64,000 nucleotides of DNA from Hevea brasiliensis (lineage: Eukaryota > Streptophyta > Magnoliopsida > Malpighiales > Euphorbiaceae), in the NCBI RefSeq assembly GCF_030052815.1, contig NC_079496.1:81395652-81459651 (forward strand). The letters are read 5' to 3'. Position 1 is the stretch's first letter. The number at the start of each line of letters is the position of its first letter. Under the pieces are notes generated by a model that did no database searches, was not told the DNA's origin, and saw nothing but the letters and a program-made list of their open reading frames with translations. The position numbers and the translations under genes were made by a program. Below, piece after piece: positions 1-12,349 of this stretch.

Positions 1-560
1 GATCTTTATGAGTTTCTCCATCATACGTTGAATTTAAATTCATTTAACCTTTTTAGAGGTAAGCAAATTTTGTGTGCTAATGAATCCACTCTTTCTAGGA
101 CCTTGTGTGATCCTACGGAGTGAGAACTTAGTTTTTCTCTTTTCTATACATTCATATAATCTTCTTTCCTTTAAGTTTATATAAGACTTTTAACAATCTA
201 ATATAACATTTAATTTATTTATATAACACTAATCTTTTCTTACTATCATTCTGTCTAATATTTCGATTCATGTTTCCTTATTGAATGACCATTGAGGTCA
301 TGTTAGAATTATTTATCTAATCATTGGTCCTCTGACCACTCTAGTCAACAATCTTACTCATATTCGTAACATTTCTTTGTTACATCTGAACCAACTGTTC
401 AAATTTTTACTTCCACAACTCTTTTATCTATCGATTTTCAATAATTTATCGTATTCTAGGAAATGTCTTTCACTAGCAAACTCTTTCAAAACTAATTCCA
501 AAAAGACTAGTCACTAACATATCAAAATTTATTTTTTTACGAGGGACAGCAGGAAGGCAA
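1..560. other. Noncoding sequence of element A in the place of pol
   Basis: AT-rich with no open frame and no RT motifs, although in element order this is where RT should begin. Bases 444-540 match 61222-61345 of element H, which is likewise placed just downstream of a protease remnant. I see no clear match for 1-440 elsewhere in the window. Confidence 0.6.
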
Positions 561-1913
561 ACAATGCTGGCACTAACATAAAAGTATGCAGACCCCTGGT
601 TAAACAATACATATATATATCTTAGTTAAAAATCAAAAAAGTAAAAGTAACAATGTCATAAGTTTCATCCTCTTCCCCCTATTGATAGTGTATATTCTAT
701 CTGAAGCATCACCTTGTTCTGGCTGAATCACAGTACTCTGACTTCTAGGTGTATTACCCCTACCTCTATCTCTGCCTCTACTAACTGATGGTGAACTCTT
801 TGGGGTAGAAACTTGGGTTGATCCTTCTGACATAGTAAATGATCCAAAACGGCGTGGACTTATACAATCCTTAGCAAAATGACCAGTCCCTCCACAATTA
901 AAATATGCTCCTATGGCGCTATAACATACCCCACTATGTGGTTTACCACAAGTTTCACAAACTCGATCTGACAGCGCATTTCTGGGTCTTTGCTAAGTTT
1001 GTTGATCCGATCAGGGCGATTTCTGTCTAGAAGATCTATCTCTACCCTACTCGCGTGAGCTAGATCCTCCAACGTGCTTTCTCTTTCCTGACCCACTATC
1101 AGGAACTTGATTAGTAGTCTTTCTAATTTTCTCTTTTTCTTCTATATCCTTTTTAACTATTTCTTCATTCTCAATTCTTTCCGGTTCCAGGGCTTGCGAT
1201 ATTAGCTCTGAGAAATTCTAGTGTCAGAACCCCACAACTTGCATTCTTATACTAGGCCTTAACCCAGCCTCAAAACGTTTACATCTGTCTCTAGGAGTGG
1301 TAAGCAAGCTTCCTGCATAATGACTCAATCAAGAGAAGTTTCTCTCATACTCTGCCACTGTTCTGTTTCTTTAATTCAGGCTTAAGAACTTCTGCAGCTT
1401 CTGGTCCACATAGGCATCTGGGACATATTTTTTTCTGAACTCTCTGAGAAAGTCATCCCAAGTCAGCACTAAGGGTTCCACCAAACTATGGGGAATGGTT
1501 TTCCACTAGTCATATGCATCCCCCTGTAGAAGTGAGACTGAGAATTGAAACTTCAGCTCATCGGTGCAGTGCAGCTTCCTAAAAACTCTTTCCATCCTTT
1601 CCAACCATTGTTCAGCCTCTAGCAGATCCACTATCCCCTTGAACTCAGTAGCCCCATACTTAATCAGCTTATCGTACTGCCTAGCTAAAGGCGGTGATTA
1701 TACCACTGGTGTCTGCAGTGGGGCTTGAGTAGGCATGTTACTAGCCATCTGTTGGAACATCGCACCCATCTGCCGAGCAAATTGAGCAAGGAACTGTGGT
1801 ATTAAGGGGGTTGTTGCAGCTGATCCACTCACATTTTGAAGGGCTGAGGCTTCCCCTTGCACCTCAGCCTCTATTGATTGATCGACTGAATGGTCCCCTT
1901 CTTCCATAGTCAA
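545..1913 (-). pseudogene. gag: gag and start of protease of element A (broken)
   Basis: The start is the ATG near 1907-1913, whose N-terminus (MEEGDHSVDQS) resembles the gag starts of B, F and H. An open stretch runs 1913-1698. The capsid region follows in broken frames at about 1620-1200, recognisable by pieces such as LLQGDAYD, LTWDDF and AEYER. A zinc-knuckle region lies at about 965-850 (CETCGKPHSGVC, then YFNCGGTGHFAKDC). The first knuckle ligand is Tyr instead of Cys. The protease active-site region at about 600-560 is degraded. Several stops and frameshifts make it nonfunctional. Confidence 0.75.
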
Positions 1914-2078
1914 TTAGAGGATATTATACCTCCTGAACAAATAACACAAGGAGATTTTCTCCCGTTAGTGAATATTTATAATGTAATGTACTGTATGTAT
2001 CAAACCATGACATTGAGCAGTTGTACTATGAAGAAAGAATATTCAAATTACAGGTCAAAACAAAATTTAAAAAAACTA

Positions 2079-2090
2079 GCTATGATACCA
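2079..2090 (-). other. Primer binding site of element A (tRNA-iMet type)
   Basis: On the minus strand it reads TGGTATCATAGC, one mismatch from the complement of the 3' end of plant initiator tRNA-Met (TGGTATCAGAGC). It lies 8 nt from the end of the 5' LTR, the same spacing as in B, F and H. Confidence 0.85.
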
Positions 2091-2098
2091 CTAAAACA

Positions 2099-3893
2099 TG
2101 TCACACCTTACCCCTCCATAAGGCATAACATGATCCCGTAGTATACCTAATGAATTACCAAACTTCATCTACTGATAACCCATTAAATATACTATAAAGG
2201 ATTTTAAACATTTTCTTATTTCTTTTTACAGTGGTGAGCACTTTTGACAGGTGTTAAATTTTTTTTTTTAACTAAAGTGAAATCAAATAACAATATGAAG
2301 TATCAATAATTTTTGTAAATATTTCGGTAGAATGCCGTCTGTATTTAGAGCAAAACAGTTCTTCAAAAACCTGTAAAAAAACACTTTCAATATATTTGTT
2401 CAATCCCAAACTCCAATATGGCTTAACTCAAATCAATGTCCTTAACACAGTTCAAACTCAATTCAATATCATTTTCAGCAATTCCAAAGATAAAGTGCAA
2501 AATAAATGAGTATTTTAAAAGCTGAAATAAGAGAATTGTAATACAACATTTTGACAAGCCAAAATAATTTATAACTTTACTTTACAACTGCTCAAGACTA
2601 AGTACAATATATACATACAGTTCATATACATTACAATAATATTTACAAGGAAGTGGTATACTCAATATACCCGGTAAAATCCCAATACGAAGTCACAAGC
2701 AGCCTACTCTGCTGCTTTATCTGTCTGTCTACCTGCGACAGCAATGATAAAGCTATCGCTAAGTAAAATTTACTCAGTGGTGCACAATAACAATTTAAAA
2801 TGTGGTATATGAAACTTTTATTGACAATTTATAATTTAAATAATTCACAATTTATGTCTCAATTTTCAAAGCTCATATAACACAAATTTGATCAAATAAT
2901 TTAATAACACAGTGTTGCCAATCAATAACACAGCTTAGGTCATGACACAAATTTTTTCGAACATGCCATGTTGTATACCACGACAAGGCATACTCACCCC
3001 ACTAATCGAAATCAATGAGGGAGGTGGCTAGCTAGATAATGAGTTCTCATCCATACTCACCTTAGACTGGCAAGTCAAAGAGGGAGGAATATAGTCATAA
3101 TCACCCCATAAATGGAAGAGGAACATAGTGATATTGCCATGCCAAGTGTGAATCAAAAACAATTTCAAATCACAATATTTAAATATTTCATACAAATCAC
3201 AAATCACATTTTATCTCAAAATTTCCATTTACAAAGTAGACAACACAATAATTTCTAAATAAAATTCCCAAAGCCAAAATAATAAAAAATTATTCATAAC
3301 TCATTTCTTCAAATAAATTTCTAGTAAAAGCAGTGAATATAAAAAGTATTGCGCACAGACTTGATTTGAGTTGTCTCTAGGTCTTGACTCAATGTTCCTT
3401 ATGCTTTTCAATATCCTTTTTAACTGAAACACACAATTTAAAGTGTTTCAATACTTAGTTAAATTGTTTCTAACAATAAAATCCAATATTTAAATTTTCT
3501 AGGTACTATTTCCTTCAATTCATTTCATTAGCCAATTTATAATGTTGACCTTTAATGCACACTAGGTGAATCAATTTTAATGTTACCAATATGTCACCTT
3601 TTATAGTCCTTTAGTGTTGGTATATGTTACCAATTTCATTTTCAAGTGTATTGCATTTTATTGCAATTTATCGGATTTTGGTATGCTATTTTGACCTAGC
3701 TGAATGACCTAGTTCCCTCAGTTTCTAGATTCTGGTCAGAATCACAAACTTGTAGGTCTATGTCTTATTGAACTTTTGTCATAAATTTTAGGTCATTTGG
3801 AGTTCACTAGACCAAGTTATGGTCATTTTACAAATGTTGGACAGGTTGCACTAAAATGGCAAACTTAGGTCATTTTTAGGTCATTTCTGATTC
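2099..3893 (-). repeat. 5' LTR of element A, U5-side half
   Basis: Starts TGTCACACC on the shown strand, next to the primer-site spacer, and aligns along its length with the B LTRs (3894 onward and 12350 onward). It is cut at 3893 by B; the last five bases, GATTC (3889-3893), are repeated at 16051-16055. It carries the conserved hairpin region near 2735-2760 and the palindromic stretches typical of this LTR family. Noncoding. Confidence 0.9.
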
Positions 3894-6800
3894 TATCACA
3901 CCCTACCCCTCTATAAGGCATAACATGATCCCGTAGTATACCTAATAAATTACTAACTTCGTCTATTGATAATCTATTAAATACACTATAAGGGATTTTA
4001 AAACTTTTCTTACTTCTTTTTACAGTGCTGAGCACTATTTACAGGTGTTAAAAAAAATTTTTAAACTAAAGGGAAACAGTTAACACATTTGAATTATTAG
4101 GAATTTCTGTAAAAATTTTGGCGGAGTGCCATCTGTATTTTGAACAAAACAGTTCTTCAGAAAACCTGTAAAAAGTACTTCAAATATATTTCTCAATCTC
4201 AACTCCAACAGTTAATCAACACAATATGTTTCTCAACTCAAATCCACAATAATTTTTCAATATTTCCAAAGGTTGAGATAAAAGAAATATAGTACAAATT
4301 TTACAAGCTAAAATAATTCACAATTTATTTTACAACTTCAATGTACAATTTTAATTTATAACTGCTCAAAACCAAAAACACTATATACATACAGTAAACA
4401 TACATTACAATACAAAATGCAAAATACGGTATACTCAATATACCCGATGATCTCTCAGTGTTGCCCTAGCAGCCTAGTCTGCTGCCCTGTCAGTCTGTCT
4501 ACCTGAGACAGCAATGAAAAGCTATCGCTGAGCCATTGTCTCAGTAGTGCACAACATTAATCAAATACAACTTTAAATCACAATTCATAAGTCATATAAA
4601 GAGTGGATACTTAAATCATAGTTAAATTCAAAGACAATGAATGTCATAAAGAATTTAAACTCCATTTCACAATATCACAATAAATCTCAATAAATCAAAA
4701 CATCGTTAAATTCAAAAAATAGTGAATGTCAATAAGAATTTAAACTCCATTTCACAATCTCACAATACATATCAATAAATCACAAACAGCTTAATCATGT
4801 TCCAAAGTTCAATTCGTCCCAAAAGCCGATGGCTAATGAAGAATTCAATTCATCCTAATAGCCGATGGCTAATAAGGAATAACATAGCTAGCTAGTAAAA
4901 ATATGAGTACTCATTTTATTTGTCCTCAATAGGCACACACCTCAACACTTCAGCCAGAGAGGAAATTCAATTCGTCCCACTAGATAAGCTAGCGAGGAAT
5001 TCAATCAATATACATGATAGCTGTGGTTTCAAACCATTTACAATGCTGTTCAATCAATAAGTATCCATCAAATATCATTCAAACAATTTTTCACAGTTTC
5101 AAACCATTTACAATGCTTTTCAAGCAATAAGTATCCATTCAAACACATTTCCACAATTTAAAACAATAATATACAAATAGTCATAATTTATTTCAATTGA
5201 AAAATTCAAAAGAAATAACTGTTGTGAACAAACCTCTGATAATTATCTCTTGGCTCTGACTCAATGTTTCCTTCCCCTTCCCTGAGTCTCTGCTAACTAA
5301 GAAACACAATTTGAAGTGTTTCAGTACTCATTTAAACTATCTCTAACGACAATGCTTAATAATTAATTCATTGAATTCTATTAATTCCTTAGTCAACCTA
5401 AGATGTCGACCCTCGATGCATTCTAGGTGAATTAGGTTTTAATGTTATCAATGTGTCACATTTTATATCCTTTTAGTGTTAGTACATGTTACCCAATTCA
5501 TTTTCATGTATTGTGCATTTTATTGCATTTTGCTAGATTTCGGTAAACTAATTTGACCTAGCCGGATGACCTGATTCCCTCGGTTTTCGGGTTTCGGTCA
5601 AAACTATAAACTTGTAGATCTATGTCTTATTGCATTCGGGGCAAAATTTCAGGTTATTCTAAGTTTACTAGACCAAGTTATGGTCATTTTACTATTACTG
5701 GTCAAAATGCATCAAAATTGGTCACTTTAGGTCATTTTAGGTTCGGCCAGTTTTTGGACCCGAATTTGTGCAAGCTATTTGACTTGCTTATGGTCATTTA
5801 TGGGCTTTGGTGTCTTCATAAGACTTGTAGATATATGTCTCAACTATTCATGGTAAAAATATCAGGTCAATTGGACTTGTTTTGAGTGAGTTATGGCCAA
5901 AATACTAACTGCTGCCCAAATAATCAATTTTCATGCCTTAAATACACTAATCTGGATTTGGTCATTTTTCGAGTTACCTTCTAAGCAGAATTTTGGTAAG
6001 ATTCCTTCATGAAAGTTGGCACTTTTTGTGCCTAGTTTCACCTCCAATTGGTCTCATACCAATTGGAGCCACACACTTAAGATTGTAGGCCAAAATGCAC
6101 ACTACCCTATTGCAACACTCTTCATCACATACCAAATACACTTTTAACACTTACTAAATTACACATTCATGCCATTTTTGTTTTGTACCATAACATAAAT
6201 ACATTTTACAACACATTTTTTGTCATTTTGGCAGCTTATAACCACACTCAAAATGCACCTTATAGTACATAATTTACCAAGTCCAAATTACACACAATTC
6301 AATCACATAACCTAGCTCATTTATACGTCCAAACTTAAACCCTTATATACATAAACAAGCTGCCATAACAAGTACCATAATTCAACAATAATATTCCATA
6401 AACCAAACCATGAAACAACATTTTTTTGGTTTACAATTCAAGCTGCCGATTCATACCTCTCTTTGAATTAATTTCCAAGCTTCCAAAATCAAGTATACAT
6501 TCACATACATCTAATATACATCACCCAACTTATTCCTACACACATAAATACTTCATCAACACTTTAATCTACCATTTACATACAAGGATAAACTGCCCTT
6601 AAGGAGTTTCCATGGCTGCCAAAAATATACATCTCCCTTCAAACATCAAACTTCAAAAATCTTTCCATAATTCAAGTACCCATAACATCCACACAAACTT
6701 TAATGAAGCAAGCATCAAAAATACCTACTTACCACTTTGGAAACTCTTCAAATCCTCTCCAAAACTTGATCTTCTTGTTGTCTATCTACTGTCCAAGGTG

Positions 6801-7603
6801 TATGGACAACTTTTAATAAAGGAAAGTGCAAGGAAAGAGGCTTGGATCAAGCTTGCATGAAGCTCTATGGTGGATGGCAATGGTGGATTATTCTTCTTCC
6901 ATTTTTGGCTGATCTTGAGAGGTGAGGAAGAAGATGAATCTGCTGTCCTAAATGAAGAGTAAGTGGTCCACTTTAAGTGTGAGTGGAGCACTAAGTGAAA
7001 AATAATTGTTTGTTTATTCATAACTTTCCTTATTCCCACATTAAGCTCCTAACTTTTGCTATTTACATTAGGTACCACCAATTTAATTTTTCATGATATT
7101 TTCCAAGCATAATATCATTTATTTTTAATAGACATTTAGGTCAAAAGACAACTCGGGGTGTCAAATGACCACAATGCCCCTGTTCGGGTTGCATTCTCGA
7201 TTTTTCGGTAATACCGAGTTTTATCGTTTTCTCGATTTCTCAATTTTCTTTGTACTAATTAATTAATATTTCTTTGATAATTCTAATGATATTTATACTT
7301 CAATAGACATTTATTTAAGTCCTAAAAATATTTTCCAGGGTTTCCAGCGGTCCAGGGCTAGTCAACGGTCCACGCCGCGACTTCCCGGTGCGGTCACCCA
7401 TCGCTAGGGTTCTCGGCTCGTTTAACTTGGTTACATTTCATTGCTATCATTTTTTCTTTGTTTTTCTTGTATTTTCTTTTCTTGTATTTCATTATTTTAT
7501 GTCTCCTCACTCATATCTAAGTGTAGTTCTAGGCATCCTAGCTGTCCGGATAACACTGGTCATTAGAACAGTAAAACGCACTACCGAACAAAGGGGTGTT
7601 ACA
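3894..7603 (-). repeat. 3' LTR of element B (3710 bp)
   Basis: Bounded on the left by the target duplication and on the right by the polypurine tract; the inner end is GGGGTGTTACA. It aligns end to end with 12350-16050. Open frames inside (for example 5622-5885 and 6782-7039) recur at matching positions in the other LTR and resemble no protein I know, so I treat them as chance. The LTR is unusually long, at about 30 percent of the element. Confidence 0.93.
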
Positions 7604-7630
7604 ATTCTCCCCCCCTTAAAATAAATTTTG
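7604..7630 (-). other. Polypurine tract of element B
   Basis: On the minus strand a run of purines with seven or more consecutive G directly abuts the 3' LTR. This is the standard site where plus-strand DNA synthesis is primed. Equivalent tracts occur at 36740 (F) and 60838 (H). Confidence 0.85.
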
Positions 7631-7699
7631 TCTCGAAATTTTACCTAGCATTAGTCTCTGAATAGCTATGGGTGCTATCTCCTCATATCCTCTTCACGT

Positions 7700-8990
7700 T
7701 CCCAAGTAGCTTCCTGACCTGAATGATGGTTCCACAGCACTTTAACCAAGTGTATCTATTTATTCCTCAGCTGCTTCACCTCATATGCCAGAATTTCTAT
7801 GTGTTCTTCCTCATATGAGAGGTCTGGATTTACCTCAATCTCTTCAACTGATAGTATATGAGATGGGTCAGATCTGTACCTCCTTAACATGGACATATGA
7901 AAGACACTGTGTATCCTTTCTAGCTCCGGAGGTAATGCCAACCGATATGCCAAAGGACCCACTCTTTCCAGAATCTCATATGGTCCAATGAAATGAGGAC
8001 TCAATTTCCCCTTTCTGCCAAATCTCATAATCCTCTTCCAAGGAGAAACTTCGAGGAATACCTTATCACCCACTGTATATTCAATGTCTCTTCTCTTAAG
8101 ATCAACATAGGACTTCTGACTGTCTGATGCAGCCTTGAGTCGATCTCTGATCAATCTGATCTTTTTCTCTGTCTGCTGAACAATTTCTAGCCCAATCATT
8201 TTCCTTTCACCTACTTCATCCCAACATAGGGGAGTTCTGCACTTTTTGCCATACAAAGCTTCATATAGAGGCATCCCAATGCTTGATTGGTAGCCATTAT
8301 TATAAGCAAACTCAATCAAAGGCAAGTGTGTATCCCAACTACCTTCAAACTCAAACACACAAGCCTGTAGCATATCCTCCAATATCTGAATTACCCTTTC
8401 AGACTGGCCATCTGTCTATGGGTGGAATGTTGTGCTAAAGTTCAATATAGTTCCTAGGGCTCTCTGAAGACTACCCCAGAATCTAGAAGTGAACCTAGGA
8501 TCTCTATCAAATACAATCGATACTGGCACTCCATGCAATTTTACAATCTCATATATGTACAATCTGGCCAATCTTTCCAGGCTATAGTCCATCCAAACTG
8601 GCAAAAAGTGAGCAGACTTGGTCAGTTTGTCAACTATAACCCATACTGCATCATGAGTATTCTGTGTCCTTAGAAGTCCCATCATAAAATCCATAGTTAT
8701 CTGTTTCCATTTCCACTCTGGTACTGGCAATGGATGTAACAAACCAGCTAGAACTTGATGTTCTGCCTTTACTTGCTTAGGCATTTGGAAACAAATTCAG
8801 CTATATCTCTCTTCATACCCATCCACCAGTAATGCTCTTTCAGCCCTCTGTACATTTTAGTTCCACCAGGGTGCATAGCAAAAGGAGACTCATGTGCTTC
8901 CTTCATAATGATTCGTCTCAATTCCACATCACTAAGAACACACATTCTGCCCTGATGTAACAATAAACCATCATCTCTCATAGAGAATTT
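7700..8990 (-). pseudogene. int: Integrase and chromodomain-like tail of element B (broken)
   Basis: Three open pieces: 8981-8769 (HHCC zinc-binding start, [12 protein letters not shown] then YWWMGMKRD), 8784-8416 (DDE core: [24 protein letters not shown]) and 8382-7756 (end of core, then the C-terminal domain GPYEILERVGPLAYRLALP and the start of the chromodomain-like tail, VKQLRNK). Relative to F, seven bases are missing near 8775, removing the last cysteine of the HHCC motif and shifting the frame. The second core aspartate context reads FDRD instead of SDRD. The family enzyme inserts element cDNA; this copy cannot. Confidence 0.85.
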
Positions 8991-9002
8991 AGGTTGCTTG
9001 CC

Positions 9003-9640
9003 TTACTGGACTTCTTTTAGTAGCTTCTGATATTTTTCATCACTCTGAGCAGCCATTCTGATTTGATCAATCAACACTGGCTGTACATGCCATGCAACTA
9101 CTGTCTGTCCCTCATCATCAATTTCTAAACTGGCATGATGTGCTTTCAACTCATGTACCATGGACAAAGGAGAAACTCTGAGACTTGCCATAGTCTTGGG
9201 ACTTAAGGCATCAGCCACCACATTTGCTTTCCCTGGCTGATAGTCTATTAAGCAATCATAGTCTTTAATCAGTTCTAACCATCTCCTCTGCCTCAAGTTC
9301 AATTCCTTCTGAGTACCTAAGTACTTCAAGCTCTTGTGATCTGTGTAAATGTAGCATTTCTCTCCATACAAATAGTGTCTCCAGATCTTCAGAGCAAAAA
9401 CAATAGCTGCTAGCTCCAAATCATGTGTTGGGTAGTTCCTTTCATGCGGTTTCAGCTGGCGTGATGCATAAGCAATGACATTCCGATCTTGCATCAGTAC
9501 ACAGCCTAACCCATTGTGAGAAGCATCACTATAAACTGTGTATTCTTTATCCGTAGTAGGTAAAGTAAGGACTGGAGCTTCAGTCAAACACCTCTTCAAC
9601 TTGTCAAAACTCTACTGGCATTTATCAGTCCACTAAAATT
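9003..9640 (-). pseudogene. RNase H domain of element B (broken at both ends)
   Basis: The open stretch 9599-9003 (198 aa) holds an RNase H domain: [16 protein letters not shown] with the first catalytic Asp, then [20 protein letters not shown] with the Glu, then [10 protein letters not shown] with another Asp, followed by the linker to integrase ([15 protein letters not shown]). A frameshift or stop near 9610 separates it from RT and another near 9000 from integrase. In the live family this is one polyprotein with RT that degrades the RNA template. Confidence 0.85.
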
Positions 9641-11104
9641 TTACATCTTTCCGAAGCAGCTTAGTCAATGGAGAAGATAACATAAAAAACTCTTTCACAA
9701 ACCGACGGTAATATCCAGCTAAACCCAGAAAACTGAGAATTTCTGTGATATTCCTGGGCAGCTTCCAATTAAGGATAGCTTTTACCTTGCTGGAATTTAC
9801 CTTGATCCCTTCAGCTGACACAACATGTTCCAAAAAGGAGATTTCTTTCAGCCAAAATTCACATTTCGACAATTTGGCGTATAGCTGTTTCTCCCTTAAA
9901 GTCTGCAGTACAATCGGCAGATGTCTGTCATGTTCCTTTGCATTCCTTGAATATATTAAAATGTCATCAATAAACACCACCACAAACTGGTCGAGATATG
10001 GTCTGAAGATAGTGTTCATCAGATCCATAAAAGAAGCTAGAGCATTAGTTAACCCGAATGGCATTACTAGAAACTCATAGTGTCCATATCGAGTTCTGAA
10101 AGCAGTTTTTGGAATACTCTGCTCTTGCACTTTCAACTGATAATAACCAGATCGCAAATCAATTTTGGAGAATACAGCTGCACCCTTCAACTGATCAAAC
10201 AGATCATCAATGCGAGGCAATAGATATCTATTCTTTATTGTCACCTTATTCAACTGCTGGTAGTCAATACATAAACAAAGAGTGCCATTTTTCTTCTTAA
10301 CAAACAACACTGGCGCTCCCCAAGGTGACACACTAAGGCGGATGAAGCCCTTTTCAAGTAGTTCTTGCAACTGTGCCTTCAACTCCTTCAACTCTGCTGG
10401 TGCCATTCTATATGGTCTTATGGAGATTGGATCCATACCAGGCAGAACATTAATTTCAAACTGCACTTCTCTTTCCGGAGGTAATCCTGGCAATTCATTA
10501 GGAAATACATCTGGAAAGTCATATACTGTAGGGATGTCCCTCAATGCTGGACTCCCCACTTGGGTATCTACCACATGTGCCAAGTATGCTTCACACCCCT
10601 TTCTGATCATTTTTCTGGCTAGTGCAGCCGAAATGAAGTTTGATGGCAATAGCTGCCTTTTCCCATGTATTATCACATCACTGTACTGAGGAAGACCAAA
10701 AGTGACTGTCTTCAGTTTATAGTCAATCATGGCGTGATGCCTGGCTAACCAATCCATGCCCAAGATGATATCATAATCTCTGAAGGGCATTTCAATGAGA
10801 TCAGACAGAAAAGTGTGTCCTTGGATCACCAAAGGACAATCCCTATATATTCTATTAACCCTGACCTCCTGTCCTAGGTGACTTGTTACTAACACCTCAA
10901 ATCCATTTTTGTACATGGAACAGCAATGCAATCAATGATGCTAGCACGTACATAAGAATGGGTAGAACCCGGATCAAATAACACAAACAGATCTTGATTA
11001 AAGGTTGAGAAGGTACCAGCTACAACATCAGATGTCTCGACCTCTTCTCTCTGTCTCATTGCATAGACTCTGACTGGAGCATTATCTTGCTTTGATTGTT
11101 TCAC
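9633..11104 (-). pseudogene. pol: Protease and reverse transcriptase of element B (broken)
   Basis: The retropepsin start is in the piece 11104-10889 (LFDPGSTHSYV active-site loop). The rest is in 10931-9633 (432 aa) in another frame: protease end [11 protein letters not shown] near residue 60, then RT with [35 protein letters not shown] and the catalytic FIDDILIYS (nucleotides about 9961-9985), ending with [17 protein letters not shown]. Replacements such as [11 protein letters not shown] and TNALASF, plus frameshifts, show decay. The DPG form in place of DSG is common in this lineage and is also seen in C. Confidence 0.9.
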
Positions 11105-11109
11105 TGTGC

Positions 11110-12160
11110 CTTGGCTGCCTGCTGGGCTACCTCTACCCCTGCCTCTACCTTTGCTGGGTGGTTGTGAACCTCCGGTGACAAGACTCTGAACTGACCCTTC
11201 TGCAGTACTAAGAGGTGGTCCAACTCTGCGAGTACTGGTGCAGTCCTTGGCAAAGTGTCCTATACCTCCATAGTTATAATAGGCTCCAATAGCCTTGTAG
11301 CATACCCCACCATGATTTCTTCCACAAGTTTCACATTGGCGGGGAGGGTAGGAACCTTTGGTACTCTGCTGACCAGATAAAGGAGGTTTCTGTCCTAAAT
11401 ATCTTCCTCTACCAGACTTCTTACCACCTCTGTTGTGTCCCCCATGGTTCTTCTTCTTTCCAGTAGGACCACTGGAACTCTGTTCTACTGACTTTTCCTC
11501 TTTTTCTGACTTCTCTGATTTCTTTTTCTCTGGGGCTGCTTAAGATTCAATTCTTTCTAACTCTAGGGCTTGAGAAATAAGTTCAGAGAAGTTAGTGTGT
11601 TTGAATCCGACCACTTGTAATCTGATACTGGGCTTCAAGCCGGTTTCAAACCTCTTACATCTCTCCCTGCTGGTAGAAAGTAGACTTACTGCATAATGGC
11701 TCAGGCGGGAAAATTCCCTTTCATATTCAGCCACTGATCTACTCCCCTGTTTCAGACTTAGGAACTCTTGTAGCTTCTGGTCTACATAAGCATCAGGGAC
11801 GTATTTTTATCTAAACTCCCGTAGAAATCATTCCATGTTAGCACTGCAGGTTCTACCAGACTGTGGGGAATGGTTTTCCACTAGTTATATGCATCCCCCT
11901 GTAGCAGAGATACTGAATCCCCATATTTCATTAATTTGTCATACTGCCTAGCAGAAGACTGTGGTTTTACCACTGGTGTCTTTAGTGGGACTTGAGTAGG
12001 CATATTACCAGCCATCTGTTGAAACATTGCAGCCATCTCACGAGCGAATCGAGCGTAAATCTTGATGCTGAAGTGATCCATTGACATTGCGTAGGGCTGG
12101 GGCATCCCCTTGTACCTCAACCTCTATAGATTGATCAACTGAACAATCACCCTCTTCCAT
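11110..12160 (-). pseudogene. gag: gag of element B (broken)
   Basis: Start ATG at 12160 (MEEGDCSVDQS). The frame is lost near 12050; the second part is visible in 12120-11881 (REMAAMFQQMAGNMPTQ). The capsid region is partly open in 11734-11540 (MAEYEREFSRLSHYA, ERCKRFETGL). A zinc-knuckle region lies at about 11350-11220 (CETCGRNHGGVC, then YYNYGGIGHFAKDC), with Tyr at two cysteine positions of the CCHC box. The region between capsid and knuckle is Lys/Ser/Gly rich. Gag builds the virus-like particle; this copy has several frameshifts. Confidence 0.8.
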
Positions 12161-12329
12161 ATTCAATGTGAGGATCTTAGACCTCCTGAATAAATAACAC
12201 AAGGAGATTTCCTCCCATTAGTGCATATTTATAATGTAATGTACTGTATGTATCAAACAATGACATTGAGCAGTTGTACTATGAAGAAAGAATATTCAAA
12301 TTACAGGTGAAAATAGAATTTAAAAACTT

Positions 12330-12341
12330 GCTCTGATACCA
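12330..12341 (-). other. Primer binding site of element B (tRNA-iMet)
   Basis: The minus strand reads TGGTATCAGAGC, a perfect match to the complement of the 3' end of initiator tRNA-Met, 8 nt from the LTR end at 12350. Confidence 0.93.
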
Positions 12342-12349
12342 CTAAAACA

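Noticed and set aside
7388..7624. Hydrophobic open frame at LTR ends, also at 15836-16051
   Set aside because: Lies in the U3 end of the LTR, length differs between copies, runs over the LTR boundary; no sign of a gene.
9745..10689. Plus-strand frames opposite the pol of B, and likewise 39421-39876 opposite F
   Set aside because: Shadows of the conserved pol on the other strand; same phase in both elements.
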